NCBI GenBank assembly: GCA_019137255.1
Contig: WPDH01000042.1
Coordinates: forward strand, 248,001-312,000
DNA from: Corinectria fuckeliana
Taxonomy: Eukaryota > Ascomycota > Sordariomycetes > Hypocreales > Nectriaceae
Length of the DNA stretch: 64,000 bases
Reading direction: 5' to 3'
The translations under genes and the position numbers were made by a program. How positions within the stretch are numbered: position 1 is the first letter of the stretch; each line of letters starts with the position of its first letter. Shown here piece after piece: positions 1 through 11,714 of this stretch. Under the pieces are notes generated by a model. The model had not been told where the DNA came from and ran no database searches. It worked only from the letters and a program-made list of their open reading frames with translations.

Positions 1-333
1 CCACATCCGCTTCTGGCCATTCTCAGTGTTGCACGTGAAATGGAAGGAGACGATGCCTTCAAACTTTCGAGAATCAACGGCACATGTCGACAAGAAAAGC
101 AGCCTACGTGGTATCAGCGTCCATTCCAGAGTGGTTGAGAACTCGCCCGTATGACATGATGGCAGGATGTTAGGGCCATTCGAATTAACCTCTACTAGCT
201 GCCACGAGCTTGTTCAACTCCCTTGTAAATCGAAAACCTTGAACATGTCGGGCTCGCAAGATGTCGGAAACTGCGCGATATCTCCGCCTCCATCTAGACA
301 GGTTAGCTCTTTATCGAGAGCGATAAAGACAAG
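1..333 (-). pseudogene. Unrecognised coding remnant at left edge, one in-frame stop
   Basis: On the minus strand one frame stays protein-like from about 333 down to the window edge, beginning just after a possible TAG acceptor at 336-334. It reads through residues such as DGGGDIAQFPTSCEPDMF and GIVSFHFTCNTENGQ, and is broken once by TGA at 216-214. I do not recognise the family. The gene would continue beyond base 1, so the true 3' end is unseen. It may be a pseudogene, a gene with an intron I misplace, or a chance open frame; the balanced residue composition on both sides of the stop favours a relic. Confidence 0.35.
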
Positions 334-340
334 CTAAAAG

Positions 341-370
341 TCAAACCGGCGTGGTCAAACCGGCGTTAAC
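341..370. repeat. Two-copy short direct repeat
   Basis: The unit GTCAAACCGGCGT occurs twice, separated by one base, at about 341-368. It lies in the gap between the left-edge remnant and QCR6. The rest of 371-707 shows no gene or motif I can support. Confidence 0.5.
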
Positions 371-707
371 AACGGCTCGGTTGCTCAAGGGTATTCGATG
401 ATGTCCAAGCTAGATAATCCTTTCAGTTAGGGAAGCTTGAGCGCTAGTAGGCAACAGCAAGAACAGCGGCGTAACAAAGCGAAGGACAGCACATTGGAAG
501 ATAAATATATTCAGGGCGTTGCAGCGTATGATACAGAGATGGCTGCCACTCGTGGACGGGCACAGGCACATCGTACAAGAGACACCCCCACGTGCTGCGA
601 GAGCAGCCATTGCCTCGTTCCGGCATTCCCGTGACTTGTCGACATTTCCATCGTCGTCATCTCGTCGGTACGGATCGGGACGACCAGGTCGAGTCGAGAC
701 GAGGCGT

Positions 708-1480
708 TTACTTGAGCTTGGCCCAAAGCTTGGGAGCAGCGCAGGCGGTGGCGCAGTGGGCGAGGTGGAAGACTGTCCTCAAGTTAGCTTGTCGTTTTTC
801 CCCAGCGAGAGAAGAAGGCGTTTTCGCTGCGGTCACGGTGATCCGTATAGCGAGCGCTTCTGAAGTCACGTACACTCCTCAACGCAGTCCTCCTTAGCAC
901 CACCCTCACTCTCCTGCTGCTGGACACGCTCGACGCACTCATCGAAGTGGTGCTTGGCGGGGTGGCACTGGGCCGAGTTCTTGCACTCTATTGTTCTTTT
1001 CGTCAGCGTTGGCTCGACCGATGGACATCCCATCCCAAAACATCTCATATCAATGGCTCAGAGCGATATGGGCCTATAAATCTCTCGTTGTGTCGAATAT
1101 CGAGATGTTCGGTTGGGGATGCGAGCGGCAATGGTATAGGAACAACGGACCTTCCTCGAGCGTCTCCTTGGGGTCGACAATCTCGTCCTCATCCTCCTCC
1201 TCTTCCTCATCATCGTCCTCAGCGTCGTCGTCCTTGGACTCGGACTCGGTCTGCTCTTCCTATCGCCTTCGTCAGCATCGCTCGATAGCGATTATACGGT
1301 CGCCGATGGGTTCCCCAGGTTGATCGCGCCCCAATTGCTTCCATCCGTCGGCGGAAAAGAAATCTGCGCCTAAGCACAAAAAGAGCCTCGTACCTTGTCC
1401 TCAGCAGGCGCCTCAGCCTCGACGACGCTCCATGGCGTCACGGCCTCGACAATGTCCGTGAAGGCGTCCCAGATACCCAT
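708..1480 (-). CDS. QCR6: Ubiquinol-cytochrome c reductase hinge protein (complex III subunit 6)
   Basis: Small acidic subunit of the mitochondrial cytochrome bc1 complex that sits on cytochrome c1 and helps its interaction with cytochrome c. Four exons: 1394-1480, 1151-1259, 874-987, 708-772; they join in frame to 124 residues. Visible: N-terminus MGIWDAFTDIVEAV; an Asp/Glu-rich stretch (about residues 35-60) encoded by exon 2; then the conserved hinge region with ECKNSAQC, HHFDECVER, KEDCVEE and LAHCATAC, which supplies the disulphide cysteines, ending in PKLWAKLK. Length and order match the fungal family. Upstream (1481-2127) lies the tail-to-head gap to the WBP2-like gene; no operon logic applies. 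Start is the only ATG in a good position for the short N-terminus. Splice sites rest on phase and homology, not transcripts. Confidence 0.93.
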
Positions 1481-2127
1481 TGCGACAGGCGGAAGAATAC
1501 ACAATGGCGAGTGGTAGTTTCGATTGAGGGTGTCGTTCCGGATCGTAAGAGGTTCGGAAGCTCTCGGCTGGAGGCACGAAATGAAAACTGATGCGGAATT
1601 GAGGTATTTTGATTGGTTCTTGTTAGCTGGTTCTAGTCACGAACTCCCGCACGTGACGCAATCACCCGAAGGTGCTTCCTGTCTTCCGGATTGCCTTAGG
1701 TAAGCGGTCTAGACTGCTCTGACAGGAGCCGGACTTCAGCCGCATTCAGTTTCGACAAGAAGCTTCATCATAACTAGAATCGTACGAATACATCGCAAGT
1801 GCATGAGACCGTGAAACATATATTGTCCCCAGCGGTCCTTTAATCGTGTAGTTGTAGGGAAGATATTTGCTCTAGTCTCATATATATGTCGTGAAGCTCT
1901 TTTTGCAAGCGCCCAAAGCCAGCCAGCCGCCAATTTATCAACCAAATTCTAGAAAATGATCGTCCGTTACAGTACAAGAAAGACCGAGGAAATCCCTGCT
2001 ATAGCAGGGAGAGGGAAAGGCGGAGGGTTTTCAATGTTATCAAGATTGCTTCGCAAAGATTAGTATCTGAACCAGGACCTTGGTTACACGACAACCTCCA
2101 CTCGCGAGTTCAGCAGATACTGAAGGG
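1481..2127. other. Intergenic, QCR6 promoter side
   Basis: About 650 bases between QCR6 (minus) and the end of the WBP2-like gene (minus). It must hold the QCR6 promoter and the 3' UTR of the upstream gene. No coding signal, RNA gene or repeat was seen. Confidence 0.6.
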
Positions 2128-3333
2128 TCAATTTTCGCGATCATCTTCCCCTCTATCTATTTCTCCTCGGATATGATCCTCAAGCCGGATGCTGAGTTGT
2201 TGAGCTTGGGCCTCATCATAGTCTGGCGGAGGCTCGTCTGGCGCTCTCCGGCTGGTAGTGCTATCGGATCGGTCATGTTGGACGGCCGACAAAGAACTTT
2301 CTGGGGGGGTGGATCGGCTGGCTTGAGCCTCGTAAGCCGGCAACGGCTCGTCGGGGACGTCAACGCCCGGGCCCATCTCGCGACGCATCTCTTGATACTG
2401 AAATAAGCGTTCTCGCAGTCGGATGTAGGCTTCGTTGAAGTCTATCATCCCGCCATCTGAAAAGGTAAATTTGACCTCAACTCGAGGAATGTCTGGAGGA
2501 ATCCCGCCACCAGATACTGGAATACAATCTGACTTCCAAACCCATCCCCACCACATGGATGAAGAGGTAGTTGAGTCTTGGAACTTAAGGATCGGGGCAC
2601 TAAATGATTCGAATTTGGGCTCCTGGGTAGGTTTCGAGGGGAGGTAAACGATCTGCAGACAGGGAGTCAATCAATCGGAGTTTGGTGAGAGCGAAGCAGG
2701 ATAGGTTCAGGGTGACTTACCCTCTTATTTGTTAGGAACAGGGTGCCCTTATCACTTTTGCGCTGAAAGGAGGCGCATCGCGCTCTTAGCTCCTGAGGCA
2801 CCGAGAGGTCGCACGAGATGCGAGATTCTAGCTTCTGTAGGATGCGCTCGTTGCCGAGCTTGACGAAACCGCCCTGGTTGAGCATAACCCAGCTATCGAC
2901 ATTGTCAGGGTCGATGGGCCGCGAAGGAGGACGGCTCGTGATGAGATAGTCGTGAGGATTGTCCATCGTCGGGCGGAGTCCATGACTACATGGGCCGGAG
3001 GTGGCGGGACAGTCGACGGATGGACTGAGCGGGGGAGACGCGGAGAAGGCACGGAGGAGGCACGGAGGCACGGAGGTGACGGGGGGGTGGTGTTCGGGCG
3101 GGGGGTCGGAGGGCGGGGAGGAAGGGGTAGGGGAGGGGGGACGATGGAACGGGCGCTGAGAGGCGGCGGCGGCGGCGGAGGGACGGAGAAGAGACGAAGG
3201 GTATAAGATGGAGAGGGGGGGACGGGAGCGGGAACAAGAACAGGGAGAGACGGGAGAGACAGGGAGAGGGGAGGGATCGCGAAAGGGAAAGAAGAGATTC
3301 GAGACTCGCGAAGGAGGCTTACTTTATTGACAT
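2128..3333 (-). CDS. WBP2-like GRAM-domain protein with PPxY motif
   Basis: Fungal relative of WW-domain-binding protein 2. The family has a GRAM/PH-like domain and Pro-Tyr motifs that bind WW domains, for example of NEDD4/Rsp5 ligases. Three exons: 3323-3333 (11 nt), 2721-2892, 2128-2652; joined product 235 residues beginning MSINWVMLNQGG. GRAM signature about residues 50-140 (KGTLFLTNKRIVYLP; PPDIPRVEVKFTFSDGG), with a WWGWVW segment where animal proteins bind a metal-like loop. Ligand motifs: LPAY at 165-168 and PPDY at 203-206 in PPPDYDEAQAQQ. The start was chosen at 3333 because splicing the tiny exon restores the N-terminus I expect for fungal members; starting instead at the ATG at 2966 adds residues unlike the family. 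Intron 1 is 430 nt, purine-rich on the plus strand, unusually long here. Confidence 0.85.
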
Positions 3334-3862
3334 TGTCGCGGACAGGGTTCTGACGACCCTAGCTCGAGGACGGATGGCTCCAGGCTCCGTGCCGGCAGGA
3401 CGTGCAGTGCAGGCAGCTTTTAGTAGCTCCGAGATCTTGGAGCCTGTGGCCCTGTGGTGCTGTGGCTCGTCGGGGGGGGGGCCTGTGGTGGGGTGGGACG
3501 GGTTGGAGACTTTTCGGCTTGGGGTCAAGGCTGGGATGGCTTTGGCCTGCAAAAGTTGCCAGGCAGGATCGCGTCGTTGGGAGGGAGGAGGGAAAGCGAG
3601 CCAGCCAGGAGGGGAGCGGGTGGCTAGTGGCTGGGAGGCTGGAAGCGATGCCGTAACGGGGTGGGGAGGCAAAGCGCGTTGCGTTTTCTGGCTGGCGGAC
3701 GACGGGGGCGCAAAAGGGCAAGAGGAGGAGAGACGAGGCGTGGCCAGGCGAGGGGCGAGACGAGGCGAGGGGCGACGACGGCGAGCGAGGGGCGAGTTGG
3801 TTGCGAGCAACGGAGCGGAGCAGACGGGATAGGACAGGATGGTGTGATGTCGCAGTGGCAGC

Positions 3863-3885
3863 AAGCAGGCGAGCGAGCGAGCGAG
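3863..3885. repeat. GCGA microsatellite
   Basis: A short run of GAGC/GCGA tetranucleotides (about five units) inside the purine-rich block, followed by GGTAGGTCGGTCGG. Confidence 0.6.
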
Positions 3886-4019
3886 CAGGTAGGTCGGTCG
3901 GTATGATAGTAGGTTAGTAGGCAACTTAGGTCGGCAAGCAAGCAACCATGGAACCAAGCGACAAGCGGCGACGGTAGGAGGAGCAGGCGTTGGCCGGGCG
4001 GTTGGAAGGCTGGAAAGGT

Positions 4020-4135
4020 TGGAGGTTAGGTGGAGGAGTCGGTTCTGGATCCTGGGTGCTGGATCCTAGGTATCTAGGTAGGTAGGGTCTGTATCGGATC
4101 CTTGGTCCTGGGTCTTGGATCCTGACGGAGCGGGT
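4020..4135. repeat. Degenerate GGATCCTGGGT repeats with CTAGGTA units
   Basis: The words GGATCC and CCTGGGT/CCTAGGT recur about five times over roughly 110 bases, interleaved with CTAGGTAGGTAGG. This looks like local slippage/duplication rather than a protein-coding repeat. Confidence 0.5.
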
Positions 4136-5956
4136 GATGACGGTACACGGTAGATAGATACGCAGGTAGGCAGCCGGTGACGAACGAGGGGTCGAGGGGT
4201 AAAATTATTGGTGGTAGGATGGGATAGGGTGGGAGAAGAGAGCACAGTGTGTGAGAGTGTGTGGGTGAGCGACAAGTGAGCAAGTGAGCAGTTAGTCTAG
4301 TGATGTGAGTGATTCCATGTGCTCAGCGCGGCTTTAGAATTGTGTGCCATGGGTTCTGGCAGCCTACATAGTAGAGTTTGCCTTGCGTCCTCCCGCACGT
4401 TGGGCTGAGTTTTGCCTCGCCGTGGCCGTGAGCTGCTGCTAGGATGAGCTTGTTGCAACTCACACTCCACGGGAGCTTTACTACGAATACTTACATAACC
4501 CAACGTACTACCTACTATCTACTCTGTAGTAGACTACAGTAAGCTACGTATCTAGGTACTCGGCTGCGATACTTATGGAACCAGCCTGAGCCCAAAGTAC
4601 TTAAGTAGATGCTTGCACGCACGGCACAGTCGCCTCCGCCACCCAAAAACACCCACGCCGGTACTTACTTAGGCCTACTTCGTACCTACTTTGTACCCAA
4701 AACCAAAACCCCCCATGAGCCGCTGCCCGCCCAAAAAAAAAAAAGAGCCGTCGTCGATCTGTCAACCTGAACCTGGTTGACGGGTTGGCTTCCAAACGGG
4801 GTTCTGACGGGGGGTCCCGGCAGCCTACCATGCTTGCGCCTGGCGACCCGTGATTCCTCCCACTTCCCTCCCCCCAACCAACTCCCCCTCCCGCTTTCTC
4901 TGGCCACAAAATCCCACAATGAGGTGGTGACGATTCTGCCCGGGTATCCTGGGGGGGACGAGTCGGCTAATGGCCCCATGGATGTACTGCGCCGGGGCCT
5001 GCTCACCACGTGCCCTTATCAAATGCTGTACAGTATTCGTACCTAGGTACGGACGGAGACGCAGCTGGGGAGATGTTGTCGAGTCAGTGACACTCTCTGG
5101 CTGTGCGGCCTGCCCAAAGAAGCAACATGGTCGAATCGTCCAAGACATTCGAATGTACAAGGGCAATCCAGACTGCAGAGACCATGCCATCTACATAGTA
5201 TCAGCAAGCCACCACACCACATGCTTCTCTACAGTACTCGAGCATTACCTAGTGACCCATTCGCCCACGACAGGTAATCAACCATCTTCCAGACTACTAA
5301 TACCTACTACTAATATATGCATTCCCAGTCCTATGATAGTTATCATTAACCTCGGGCGCTCACCTTCCAACATGGTCGATTTCTCGACCATCCCGTCTCT
5401 CTCATCACCTACGGAATAAGTACCACCTTTCTACGAAGTAGCTTACTAGTACACTAGACTTTCCCCTCCCAACTGAACTCCGAACCTAAGTAGGCCCCTG
5501 CGGCCGACGGAGCCCCGTCCTCGTCCCCTCTTTCGTCCCCCCGAAGCATAGCTTACCTACTATGTATGTATGTAGTAGTTAGTACATACTATAGGTAGAA
5601 GGTAGTATCATCTTTCTTTAGGGACAGTCCGGCACTTTTAATTGATCATCCGCGGTTTCCCGCCCAGATCCTCGAGGGTCTGCCGAAAGGAAACGCGATG
5701 CGGCGATCTTTGATGATGATAACGAAGCAACTCTGCCCACCCCTCCCTCCCTCCCCTGGACATCAAGCCTCCTCCATGCCCCTCCTCCCCATACCCTGCT
5801 TGCACGGCATGACCCGAAACCTTGGGCCCTTCCCTTCCCTTCCATTCTCTTTCTTCCAGTCCTACCTACCTAGGTAGTTTAGTCGAAGACTCCCATGACC
5901 CCAACTACCGTTCCCGTCGAGGTGGTGGAGGGCTTCCATGGCTCTACACAAGGTAC

Positions 5957-5976
5957 CTACCTACCTAGGTAGGTAG
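5957..5976. repeat. Perfect 20-bp palindrome CTACCTACCTAGGTAGGTAG
   Basis: The sequence is identical to its reverse complement over 20 bases. Related partial copies occur near 4060-4090, 5040-5052, 5862-5880 and 8640-8668 in the same gene-poor region, and shorter TAGGTAC/GTAGGTAC pieces near 32060 and 35385. Confidence 0.85.
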
Positions 5977-8900
5977 CAAGACAGACAGAGTGACTTGTCA
6001 TTCATCGGCCGAACCGGTCTGGGCTCGGCCGTCTCTTTAGTGGCAACTCTTAGTCCAAAAAGCCATGCCCGCCACGCCCCGGACAGAGCAGACTTCTGGA
6101 GGCAAGAGGAGGAGGAGTCAGTCAGTTGGTCCCTCTCCAACTCCACCCCTAGCACCTAGGAACCCCAGCGATAGTAGCGGGTGATAATGCACCAAGGCGC
6201 GCATGGCTTGGGGCCAGCGTGAGCCTGCGAACTCGCAACCCAGCAGCAACCTCCCCCTAGCGCTGCGATTTGTACGAATCATAGTGTTCCGCCGGGAGGG
6301 GTAATATTTCCATCCTTTTTTTTCCTCCTCCCCTTCCCAGACCAAGTCACCAAGTATCTATGGCATGCATGGTCCTAGTCTGCATTGGCCTGGAACCGTT
6401 GACCGGGAAAGTCGGGCTTAAAGGAACTGTCCCGTCCAACGAGCGTCCAACGAGCGATCAAGCGATCAAGCGTGCGCCGTGCTACCTTCCGGAGGAGGAC
6501 CTTGTGGTTCGTCCCCCGTTTGCCCGTCCAGGGTTGTCATGCAGAGGGAATTTGACGTGGTGATCCCTTCTCCGCCCCCCCCCAATCATGGGGGTTTTTT
6601 TTTTCTTCCCTTTTCTCTTCTTACGAAAACTGTACGGATACTGCTCGTCGTCCTCTTGCCTTTTTTTCCCGCAGACTCTCCCTGGCCCGGCTCAACAACT
6701 GCCATGCTCAAGTCTTTAGTGCTCCCCGTCTTCCGGCCCATGGACCGGGCACCCTCCGGCTTTCCGCCGCGTGCGGCTGGCTTGCGGCCCCGCTCTGCTG
6801 CCATGAACTAAGGCAGAATGGCCCAAATACCTGGGCTGGAAGCAGTCAAGAACAGCTGATACTGGCAGCATGGGCGCGCTACTACTGCATTCAGGCCATT
6901 GTTGATTGTTCTAGCCCGGTGCGCAATTTGCTCTGGCAATGGCAGCGGCGTTGATGCTGGCACGGTATCCCGTCTCCATGCATGCGTGCCCTTTACCAAC
7001 CTGCCCACCTACTTACATAGTACAAGACAGTACTGTACTGTACTGTACGTCCCTAGTCACCTTGCTCAACTTACCTACGTGTCAATGCAGCAGCAGAACG
7101 AGGCACATAAGTTGGAAGCCAACCGCCAACGCGCTGGTTCTGGCAGAGCCCCTGCGTGCCCATCACGCCGACTCAGGCCAAGAACCTGGACCCAGAATCA
7201 GTCCCGAAATCTCAAAGGATGAGGTCCCGTGTGAGATCGATGCAGACATACGCTCTCGATGTTGCTTCTGTCCTGTCTTCGATGCTCGAACTTTTTAGCT
7301 AGTACTAGATTACTAGATAGTAAGTACTATGTAGGCCTACTACTACGTAGTAAGGTAGATTGTGTCCCTGGTTCCAACTACCCTTGCCCCGGACACACAG
7401 CCATCATGACTCGGCATCGCTCTACTACATAGTATGTACATACAGGTACGTGATTAACCGACAATCGCGGGAACCAACAGCCAAAAGTCGTTCCTACTCT
7501 CGCATCGCTGCCCTTGTCCACGTCCCTGCTCACCGGCTGTAGCCTCCCCGTCACCGACTCGTACTATGTAGATTAACTACCTACCTAACCCAACTCCGTA
7601 CCAAGACTAGAACTGATAGCCTGCCGGACGGGCCATGCATAGGTAGTCCTCTCTTGGCAGCACGAAACCACCGACAACAACCTGCTATTCCTCGCTTCCC
7701 TGTGAGACCCGACGACACTCATGACGTCGCTTGTTGTTGACTCTTCTCTCTCCCCATCGCCAAACCTCCATGCTGAGCTTGCGCTGTGCTCCCCATGCAA
7801 TAACCAATCCCGCCCCACGCACCACTGCACGCTCGACGAACGGGTCAGTGGATGTGAGAGCCACGGCCAATGCGCGTGGGATCGAGTGCAGCACAAAAGG
7901 ACACAGAAACGTGAGCCACCGCGAGCGGATTGCTTGGAGGCAGCGCGATCCCATGTCGACGGGCAGCCATATCTCACTCGCCATGGGCTTGATCTACGGA
8001 TTCGGGCCCATGTCATGTACGGCTACCTGTAGCTAAACCCTGCAACAGCTAAGTTACCCAGCTAGCAACATACCTTGTTCGGCCATCATCTCACCGACGA
8101 TCGGCTTCGTCATCACGCCGTATCCTCTTTCGTGTAACTTCGTATCTCCTTTCATGAGAGTGCGCTGTAGAGGGACCAACGGATCACAGACTAAAGGAAC
8201 ACCAGCTCCAATCTCGTAAGTACGGTCAAATGATGCCGTTATACAAAAACATAATCGCACTCTATTCTTTTATCGCTGATCATCACCACAATACTTCCAC
8301 AAGCTGGACCTACGTACCGTGGCCAGCGCCCCAGAATGCATAGCGACTCTCCATCGTAAGGGTAGTGCTCGGAACTAAGCGAGGACGCCAATTGAAGGCC
8401 GTAGGGATCCTGGCCGGAAATATACAATCCGTGTCAGTTCTATCGAGGCAATGCAATAGGCAAGATTTGGCGCCTAGTCTGAAAGGTCAATGGGGTGTTC
8501 TTTGATAGGACACTCGATCGACAACACCGCAGTTCGCTACCTCGTTCTGCATCCAGACATCAGTACATATGCCACAACTGACTTTGGTATGCAATCAAAC
8601 ATGAGTAGAATGAACTAAATCACGCCAAATTCTAGTTGAGGTACCTAGATGGTAGGTAGGTCTAGGTAATTACATTTCCGTTTCGGGCAAAAATCAACCT
8701 TCGACAATCTCGCGTTGGTGCCCAACATTTGAACCCAATGGATTGCTTCCTATGGTTGCATTTCCCGTAAACGAGGTTCACATGCCATGCTAGGATGTCT
8801 ACAAATGCCTCTTTGTCTTAGACTAGGCAGTCAACTTGAAAAGCTGGTAGGCTTGATGCGTTTCAGGGCCGATTAAGGCTTGTTCTATGAACACGGGGCC

Positions 8901-9240
8901 GCAACGTTTTAGCGGCCTCGAGGGCGATATCTATTAATCCGCATGTTCTTAAAGGAACTGATCGTCTTTTCCACATTCGAAAATTCCAAATGAGTGCCGA
9001 GGTGGCTAAGGCTGGAATGGGAATACACAAGCCATGTTTGCCAAGTGTCCTGGCATCGAGGGGGAAAGTGGAAAACGTAGTAAATAGCCTCACTCGGGAA
9101 GTCAACGCTTAGGGGACAAATCTCCCAGAGGCCTCACTTGTAACTATCGCTCTTTCTCGGGCCCTCTTTGCTGTAGAAAATATTCAGGAGATTCCATATC
9201 TTCCGTTATGTCAGATGGAAGCACGTTGAAGGGAGTCTTG

Positions 9241-9271
9241 GACATGGTCTTACATGGTCTTACATGGTCTT
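9241..9271. repeat. Three tandem copies of a 10-bp unit
   Basis: ACATGGTCTT is repeated three times head to tail within the gene-poor region. No function is evident. Confidence 0.85.
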
Positions 9272-10311
9272 GCAGTGTATTAGCACTACAACTGTGCTAT
9301 TAGCCAGATCATCGTGCTTCCGCTATTGTATTAAACACTGCTTGGTAGAGATATACGTGAAGAAAGAGGCAACGCAGTGAATGGTCAAGCGTAAGACGGG
9401 AAATTTGGTCGACCACAAGACTATAGCGCTTAATAGGACATCATCTTCGCTCAGGGAGAAAACAAATAGATGCAGTATTCGCTGAAATATTTTATAAAAG
9501 TGCACCTCTTTCAGTTTTCTGTCTCTCGGCTGCATGCAAATCGAATACGAGTTGAACTACGCCTGCGACGGCAACATTCTTATTACCTGGACTTGCCCCC
9601 ACTACTTGGAGTCTATGGCGGAAAACAAAGAATATCTAATCAAGGGGTTTATATTGTTGAAGATGCTCATGGTTGGCTTTCGCGAGTTATCCGACTCGCA
9701 GCAGGAGCAGGCCCAGTCAAGCACCAGCTCACAACAGACCTAGTACCTCGCGATGCCAACATGCCTCGCTCTCCGTTACAATCCATCATCCTGGATACCG
9801 AAAACGCATGGCACAAGTCAAGCAACATCTGCTGTGGACAAGCATTGGGGTCCTCTCGAGCTCGGCAGGCTCAGCCAGATAATGGCAGGGGTCTGACCGA
9901 GAGCCAAGGAGTGAAGGGGCAAAGGGATCCATTCTCATTAATGATGGATTACCAATAGCGCTAGCACGAGCCGGGAACTTGCAGTAATGCGAATTGGTGA
10001 TTTCGATGCCCATCTACTATTAGTTGAGGATTCTGACGTCGCTGCTTCTCTCTCATGCCGCCATGCGGCACATGGAGACTAATGGCCCGCAGTCCCGCAC
10101 CTCCGACATGCCGCGGTGCCGCGCCTGATTGGCCGGCCCGGCTCGATGGAGGCTCCCGGCCTCACGGAGCTTGTCCGGGCCACATCGACATCGTCCCAAA
10201 ACACCACATCGACCTCTCTTCACGGACGACAAGCAGCCTCACTTCCCCTGTCGTCTTTCTTTTCTTCTTTCACTCACCGACTTCTCCCCATTCCTGCCGC
10301 CCCCCCCCCGN

Positions 10312-10312
10312 N

Positions 10313-10313
<1 letters not shown>
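10312..10313. other. Two undetermined bases in a poly-C tract
   Basis: NN interrupts a run of about thirty C residues at 10301-10341, about 50 bases before the start codon of the RraA-like gene. The tract length in the assembly is therefore unreliable, but it lies in the presumed 5' UTR and does not touch the coding frame. Confidence 0.95.
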
Positions 10314-10343
<30 letters not shown>

Positions 10344-10389
10344 TGATTCGCAAACTCGCAACTGCCGGCATCCTTCATCATCCACCACC

Positions 10390-11138
10390 ATGGCCGAGTC
10401 CTCCGACGAGATGGCCCAGCTCAAGCGGTACAGCGCGTGCGACGTCTCCGACGCCCTGCTCAAGCTGAAAGTCCCCGGCGCCGGCTTCGTTGCCGACCTC
10501 AGCCTCTACAGCCCGCCGGCAGGCGACCCAGCCTCAGTGACTGTCGCGCCCGTCTCGACCGTGCTGTTCGCCGCCAAGGGCCGGGACCTCGCTGAGCCCG
10601 CGGCCAACATCCCCAAGGGCGTTCACTGGGCAGACCTGACGCAGCCGGGGACCATCGTGGTGCTCCAGCAGCCCGAGGGCCAGAAGAACGCCATCTGCGG
10701 GGGCATCATGGCCGTTCGCATGAAGGTCTGCCAAGCCGAGGGCATCGTGGTGGCCGGGCGGGCGAGGGACATTGGCGAATTGAAGAGCACCGCTCTTCCC
10801 GTGAGTCCTCTCCTCCGCAACCCGCCCTCCGATAACCCTGTCCGAGAGCCTAAGACTTGCAGATCTGGGCCCGTGGGCTCTCCACCGTCGGTGCTGGCGG
10901 CGGCAGCGTCCCCTGGGCTGCGCAAGTGCCTCTGGACATCGACGGTACCCTCGTCTCTCCAGGCGACCTAGCCTTTAGCGACCCAATCAATGGGGTAGTC
11001 GTGATCCCTCGGGACAAGGTCTCTGCTGTGCTGGAGCTGCTACCGAGACTGACAGCCGCCGACGACAAGGTCAAGGAGGATGTGCTCAAGGGTGTGACGG
11101 TCCACGAGGCCTTCAAGCGGCACCGGAGCAACCTCTGA
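10390..11138 (+). CDS. RraA-like / HMG-CHA aldolase family protein
   Basis: Member of the RraA-like fold family, whose enzymes include 4-hydroxy-4-methyl-2-oxoglutarate aldolase/oxaloacetate decarboxylase. Two exons, 10390-10800 and 10863-11138, with a 62-nt intron (GTGAGT...GCAG); 228 residues. Visible family marks: N-terminal YSACDVSDALLKL; GGIMAVRMK around residue 104; the substrate/metal motif AGRARD with R126-D127; and the C-terminal PGDLAFSDPINGVVVIPRD. It ends KRHRSNL without an organelle signal. The start ATG follows CCACC and gives the normal N-terminus. Substrate is not predictable from sequence; many fungal members are uncharacterised. Neighbour is a convergent formin-type gene, with no pathway link. 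Confidence 0.88.
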
Positions 11139-11714
11139 GTGCATGGTAAGGCTTGTTTCCTCTTCTTCTAGCGCCAAGCATGAATGACGTGCGATGGGGA
11201 TGACCGCTGAAAACGCGGCTGTCGGAATTGCGGGTTATCACACTTCAGAAAACGATAGATTGGCTTGTTCGGACATCCGGCTCGATGCCACCCACTTCTT
11301 CACTCGCTTCGCGACTCGAATCTGGAATCATGGGCTACCAAGGCTCCAGGGGTCCTCATGTCTGGGATGAAAACCCCAATGTGTACAACATATAGCAACG
11401 GCAACTGGGGGCATCGGTTCAAAGCGGTGGGCACGGTTACACGATTATGTTGTTTCAATGCAACTCCGTGTTGTCATTAGTTCATTAACATGCCATCATA
11501 AAGTAGTACTGCGGCCACGATTACCATCGATGGACCCGTGATTTCCCAAAACCCAAACAACCCGATACACAAAAGAACAAAGGAGAAAAAAGAAAGGCAA
11601 CCTAGACGTCCGGAAATCATGGCGCAGCCTGTCCTGCTAGCCCACGGCAACGCTCTTGGAGGTATAGCGTATCCAACCCCTGCCGCCCAGCCAAAAGGAG
11701 ATATGGGTTCATTC
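11139..11714. other. Intergenic between convergent genes
   Basis: About 580 bases between the 3' ends of the RraA-like gene and the GBD/FH3 gene. It should hold two 3' UTRs. No gene or repeat was recognised. Confidence 0.6.

Larger units (their letters stand above)
3334..10389. other. Seven-kilobase stretch without supportable gene
   Basis: I found no open frame here with family-like sequence or convincing GC3 bias; the many 60-150 codon frames are mutually overlapping and compositionally poor. The segment 3360-3900 is strongly G/A-rich on the plus strand, and 4850-6700 is C/T-rich with homopurine/homopyrimidine runs. Short palindromes built of CTAC/GTAG and CCTAGG units recur (see separate entry). 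It holds at least the promoter of the WBP2-like gene at its left end and that of the RraA-like gene at its right end. An unrecognised non-coding or very divergent gene cannot be excluded. Confidence 0.6.

Noticed and set aside
7585..8036. Opposed 100-143 codon frames on both strands
   Set aside because: Both are compositionally poor, overlap each other and lack any motif; judged chance frames in GC-rich intergenic DNA.
9470..9958. 162-codon plus-strand frame
   Set aside because: Irregular composition, no family similarity, and overlapping frames of similar length on the same strand; no coding bias.
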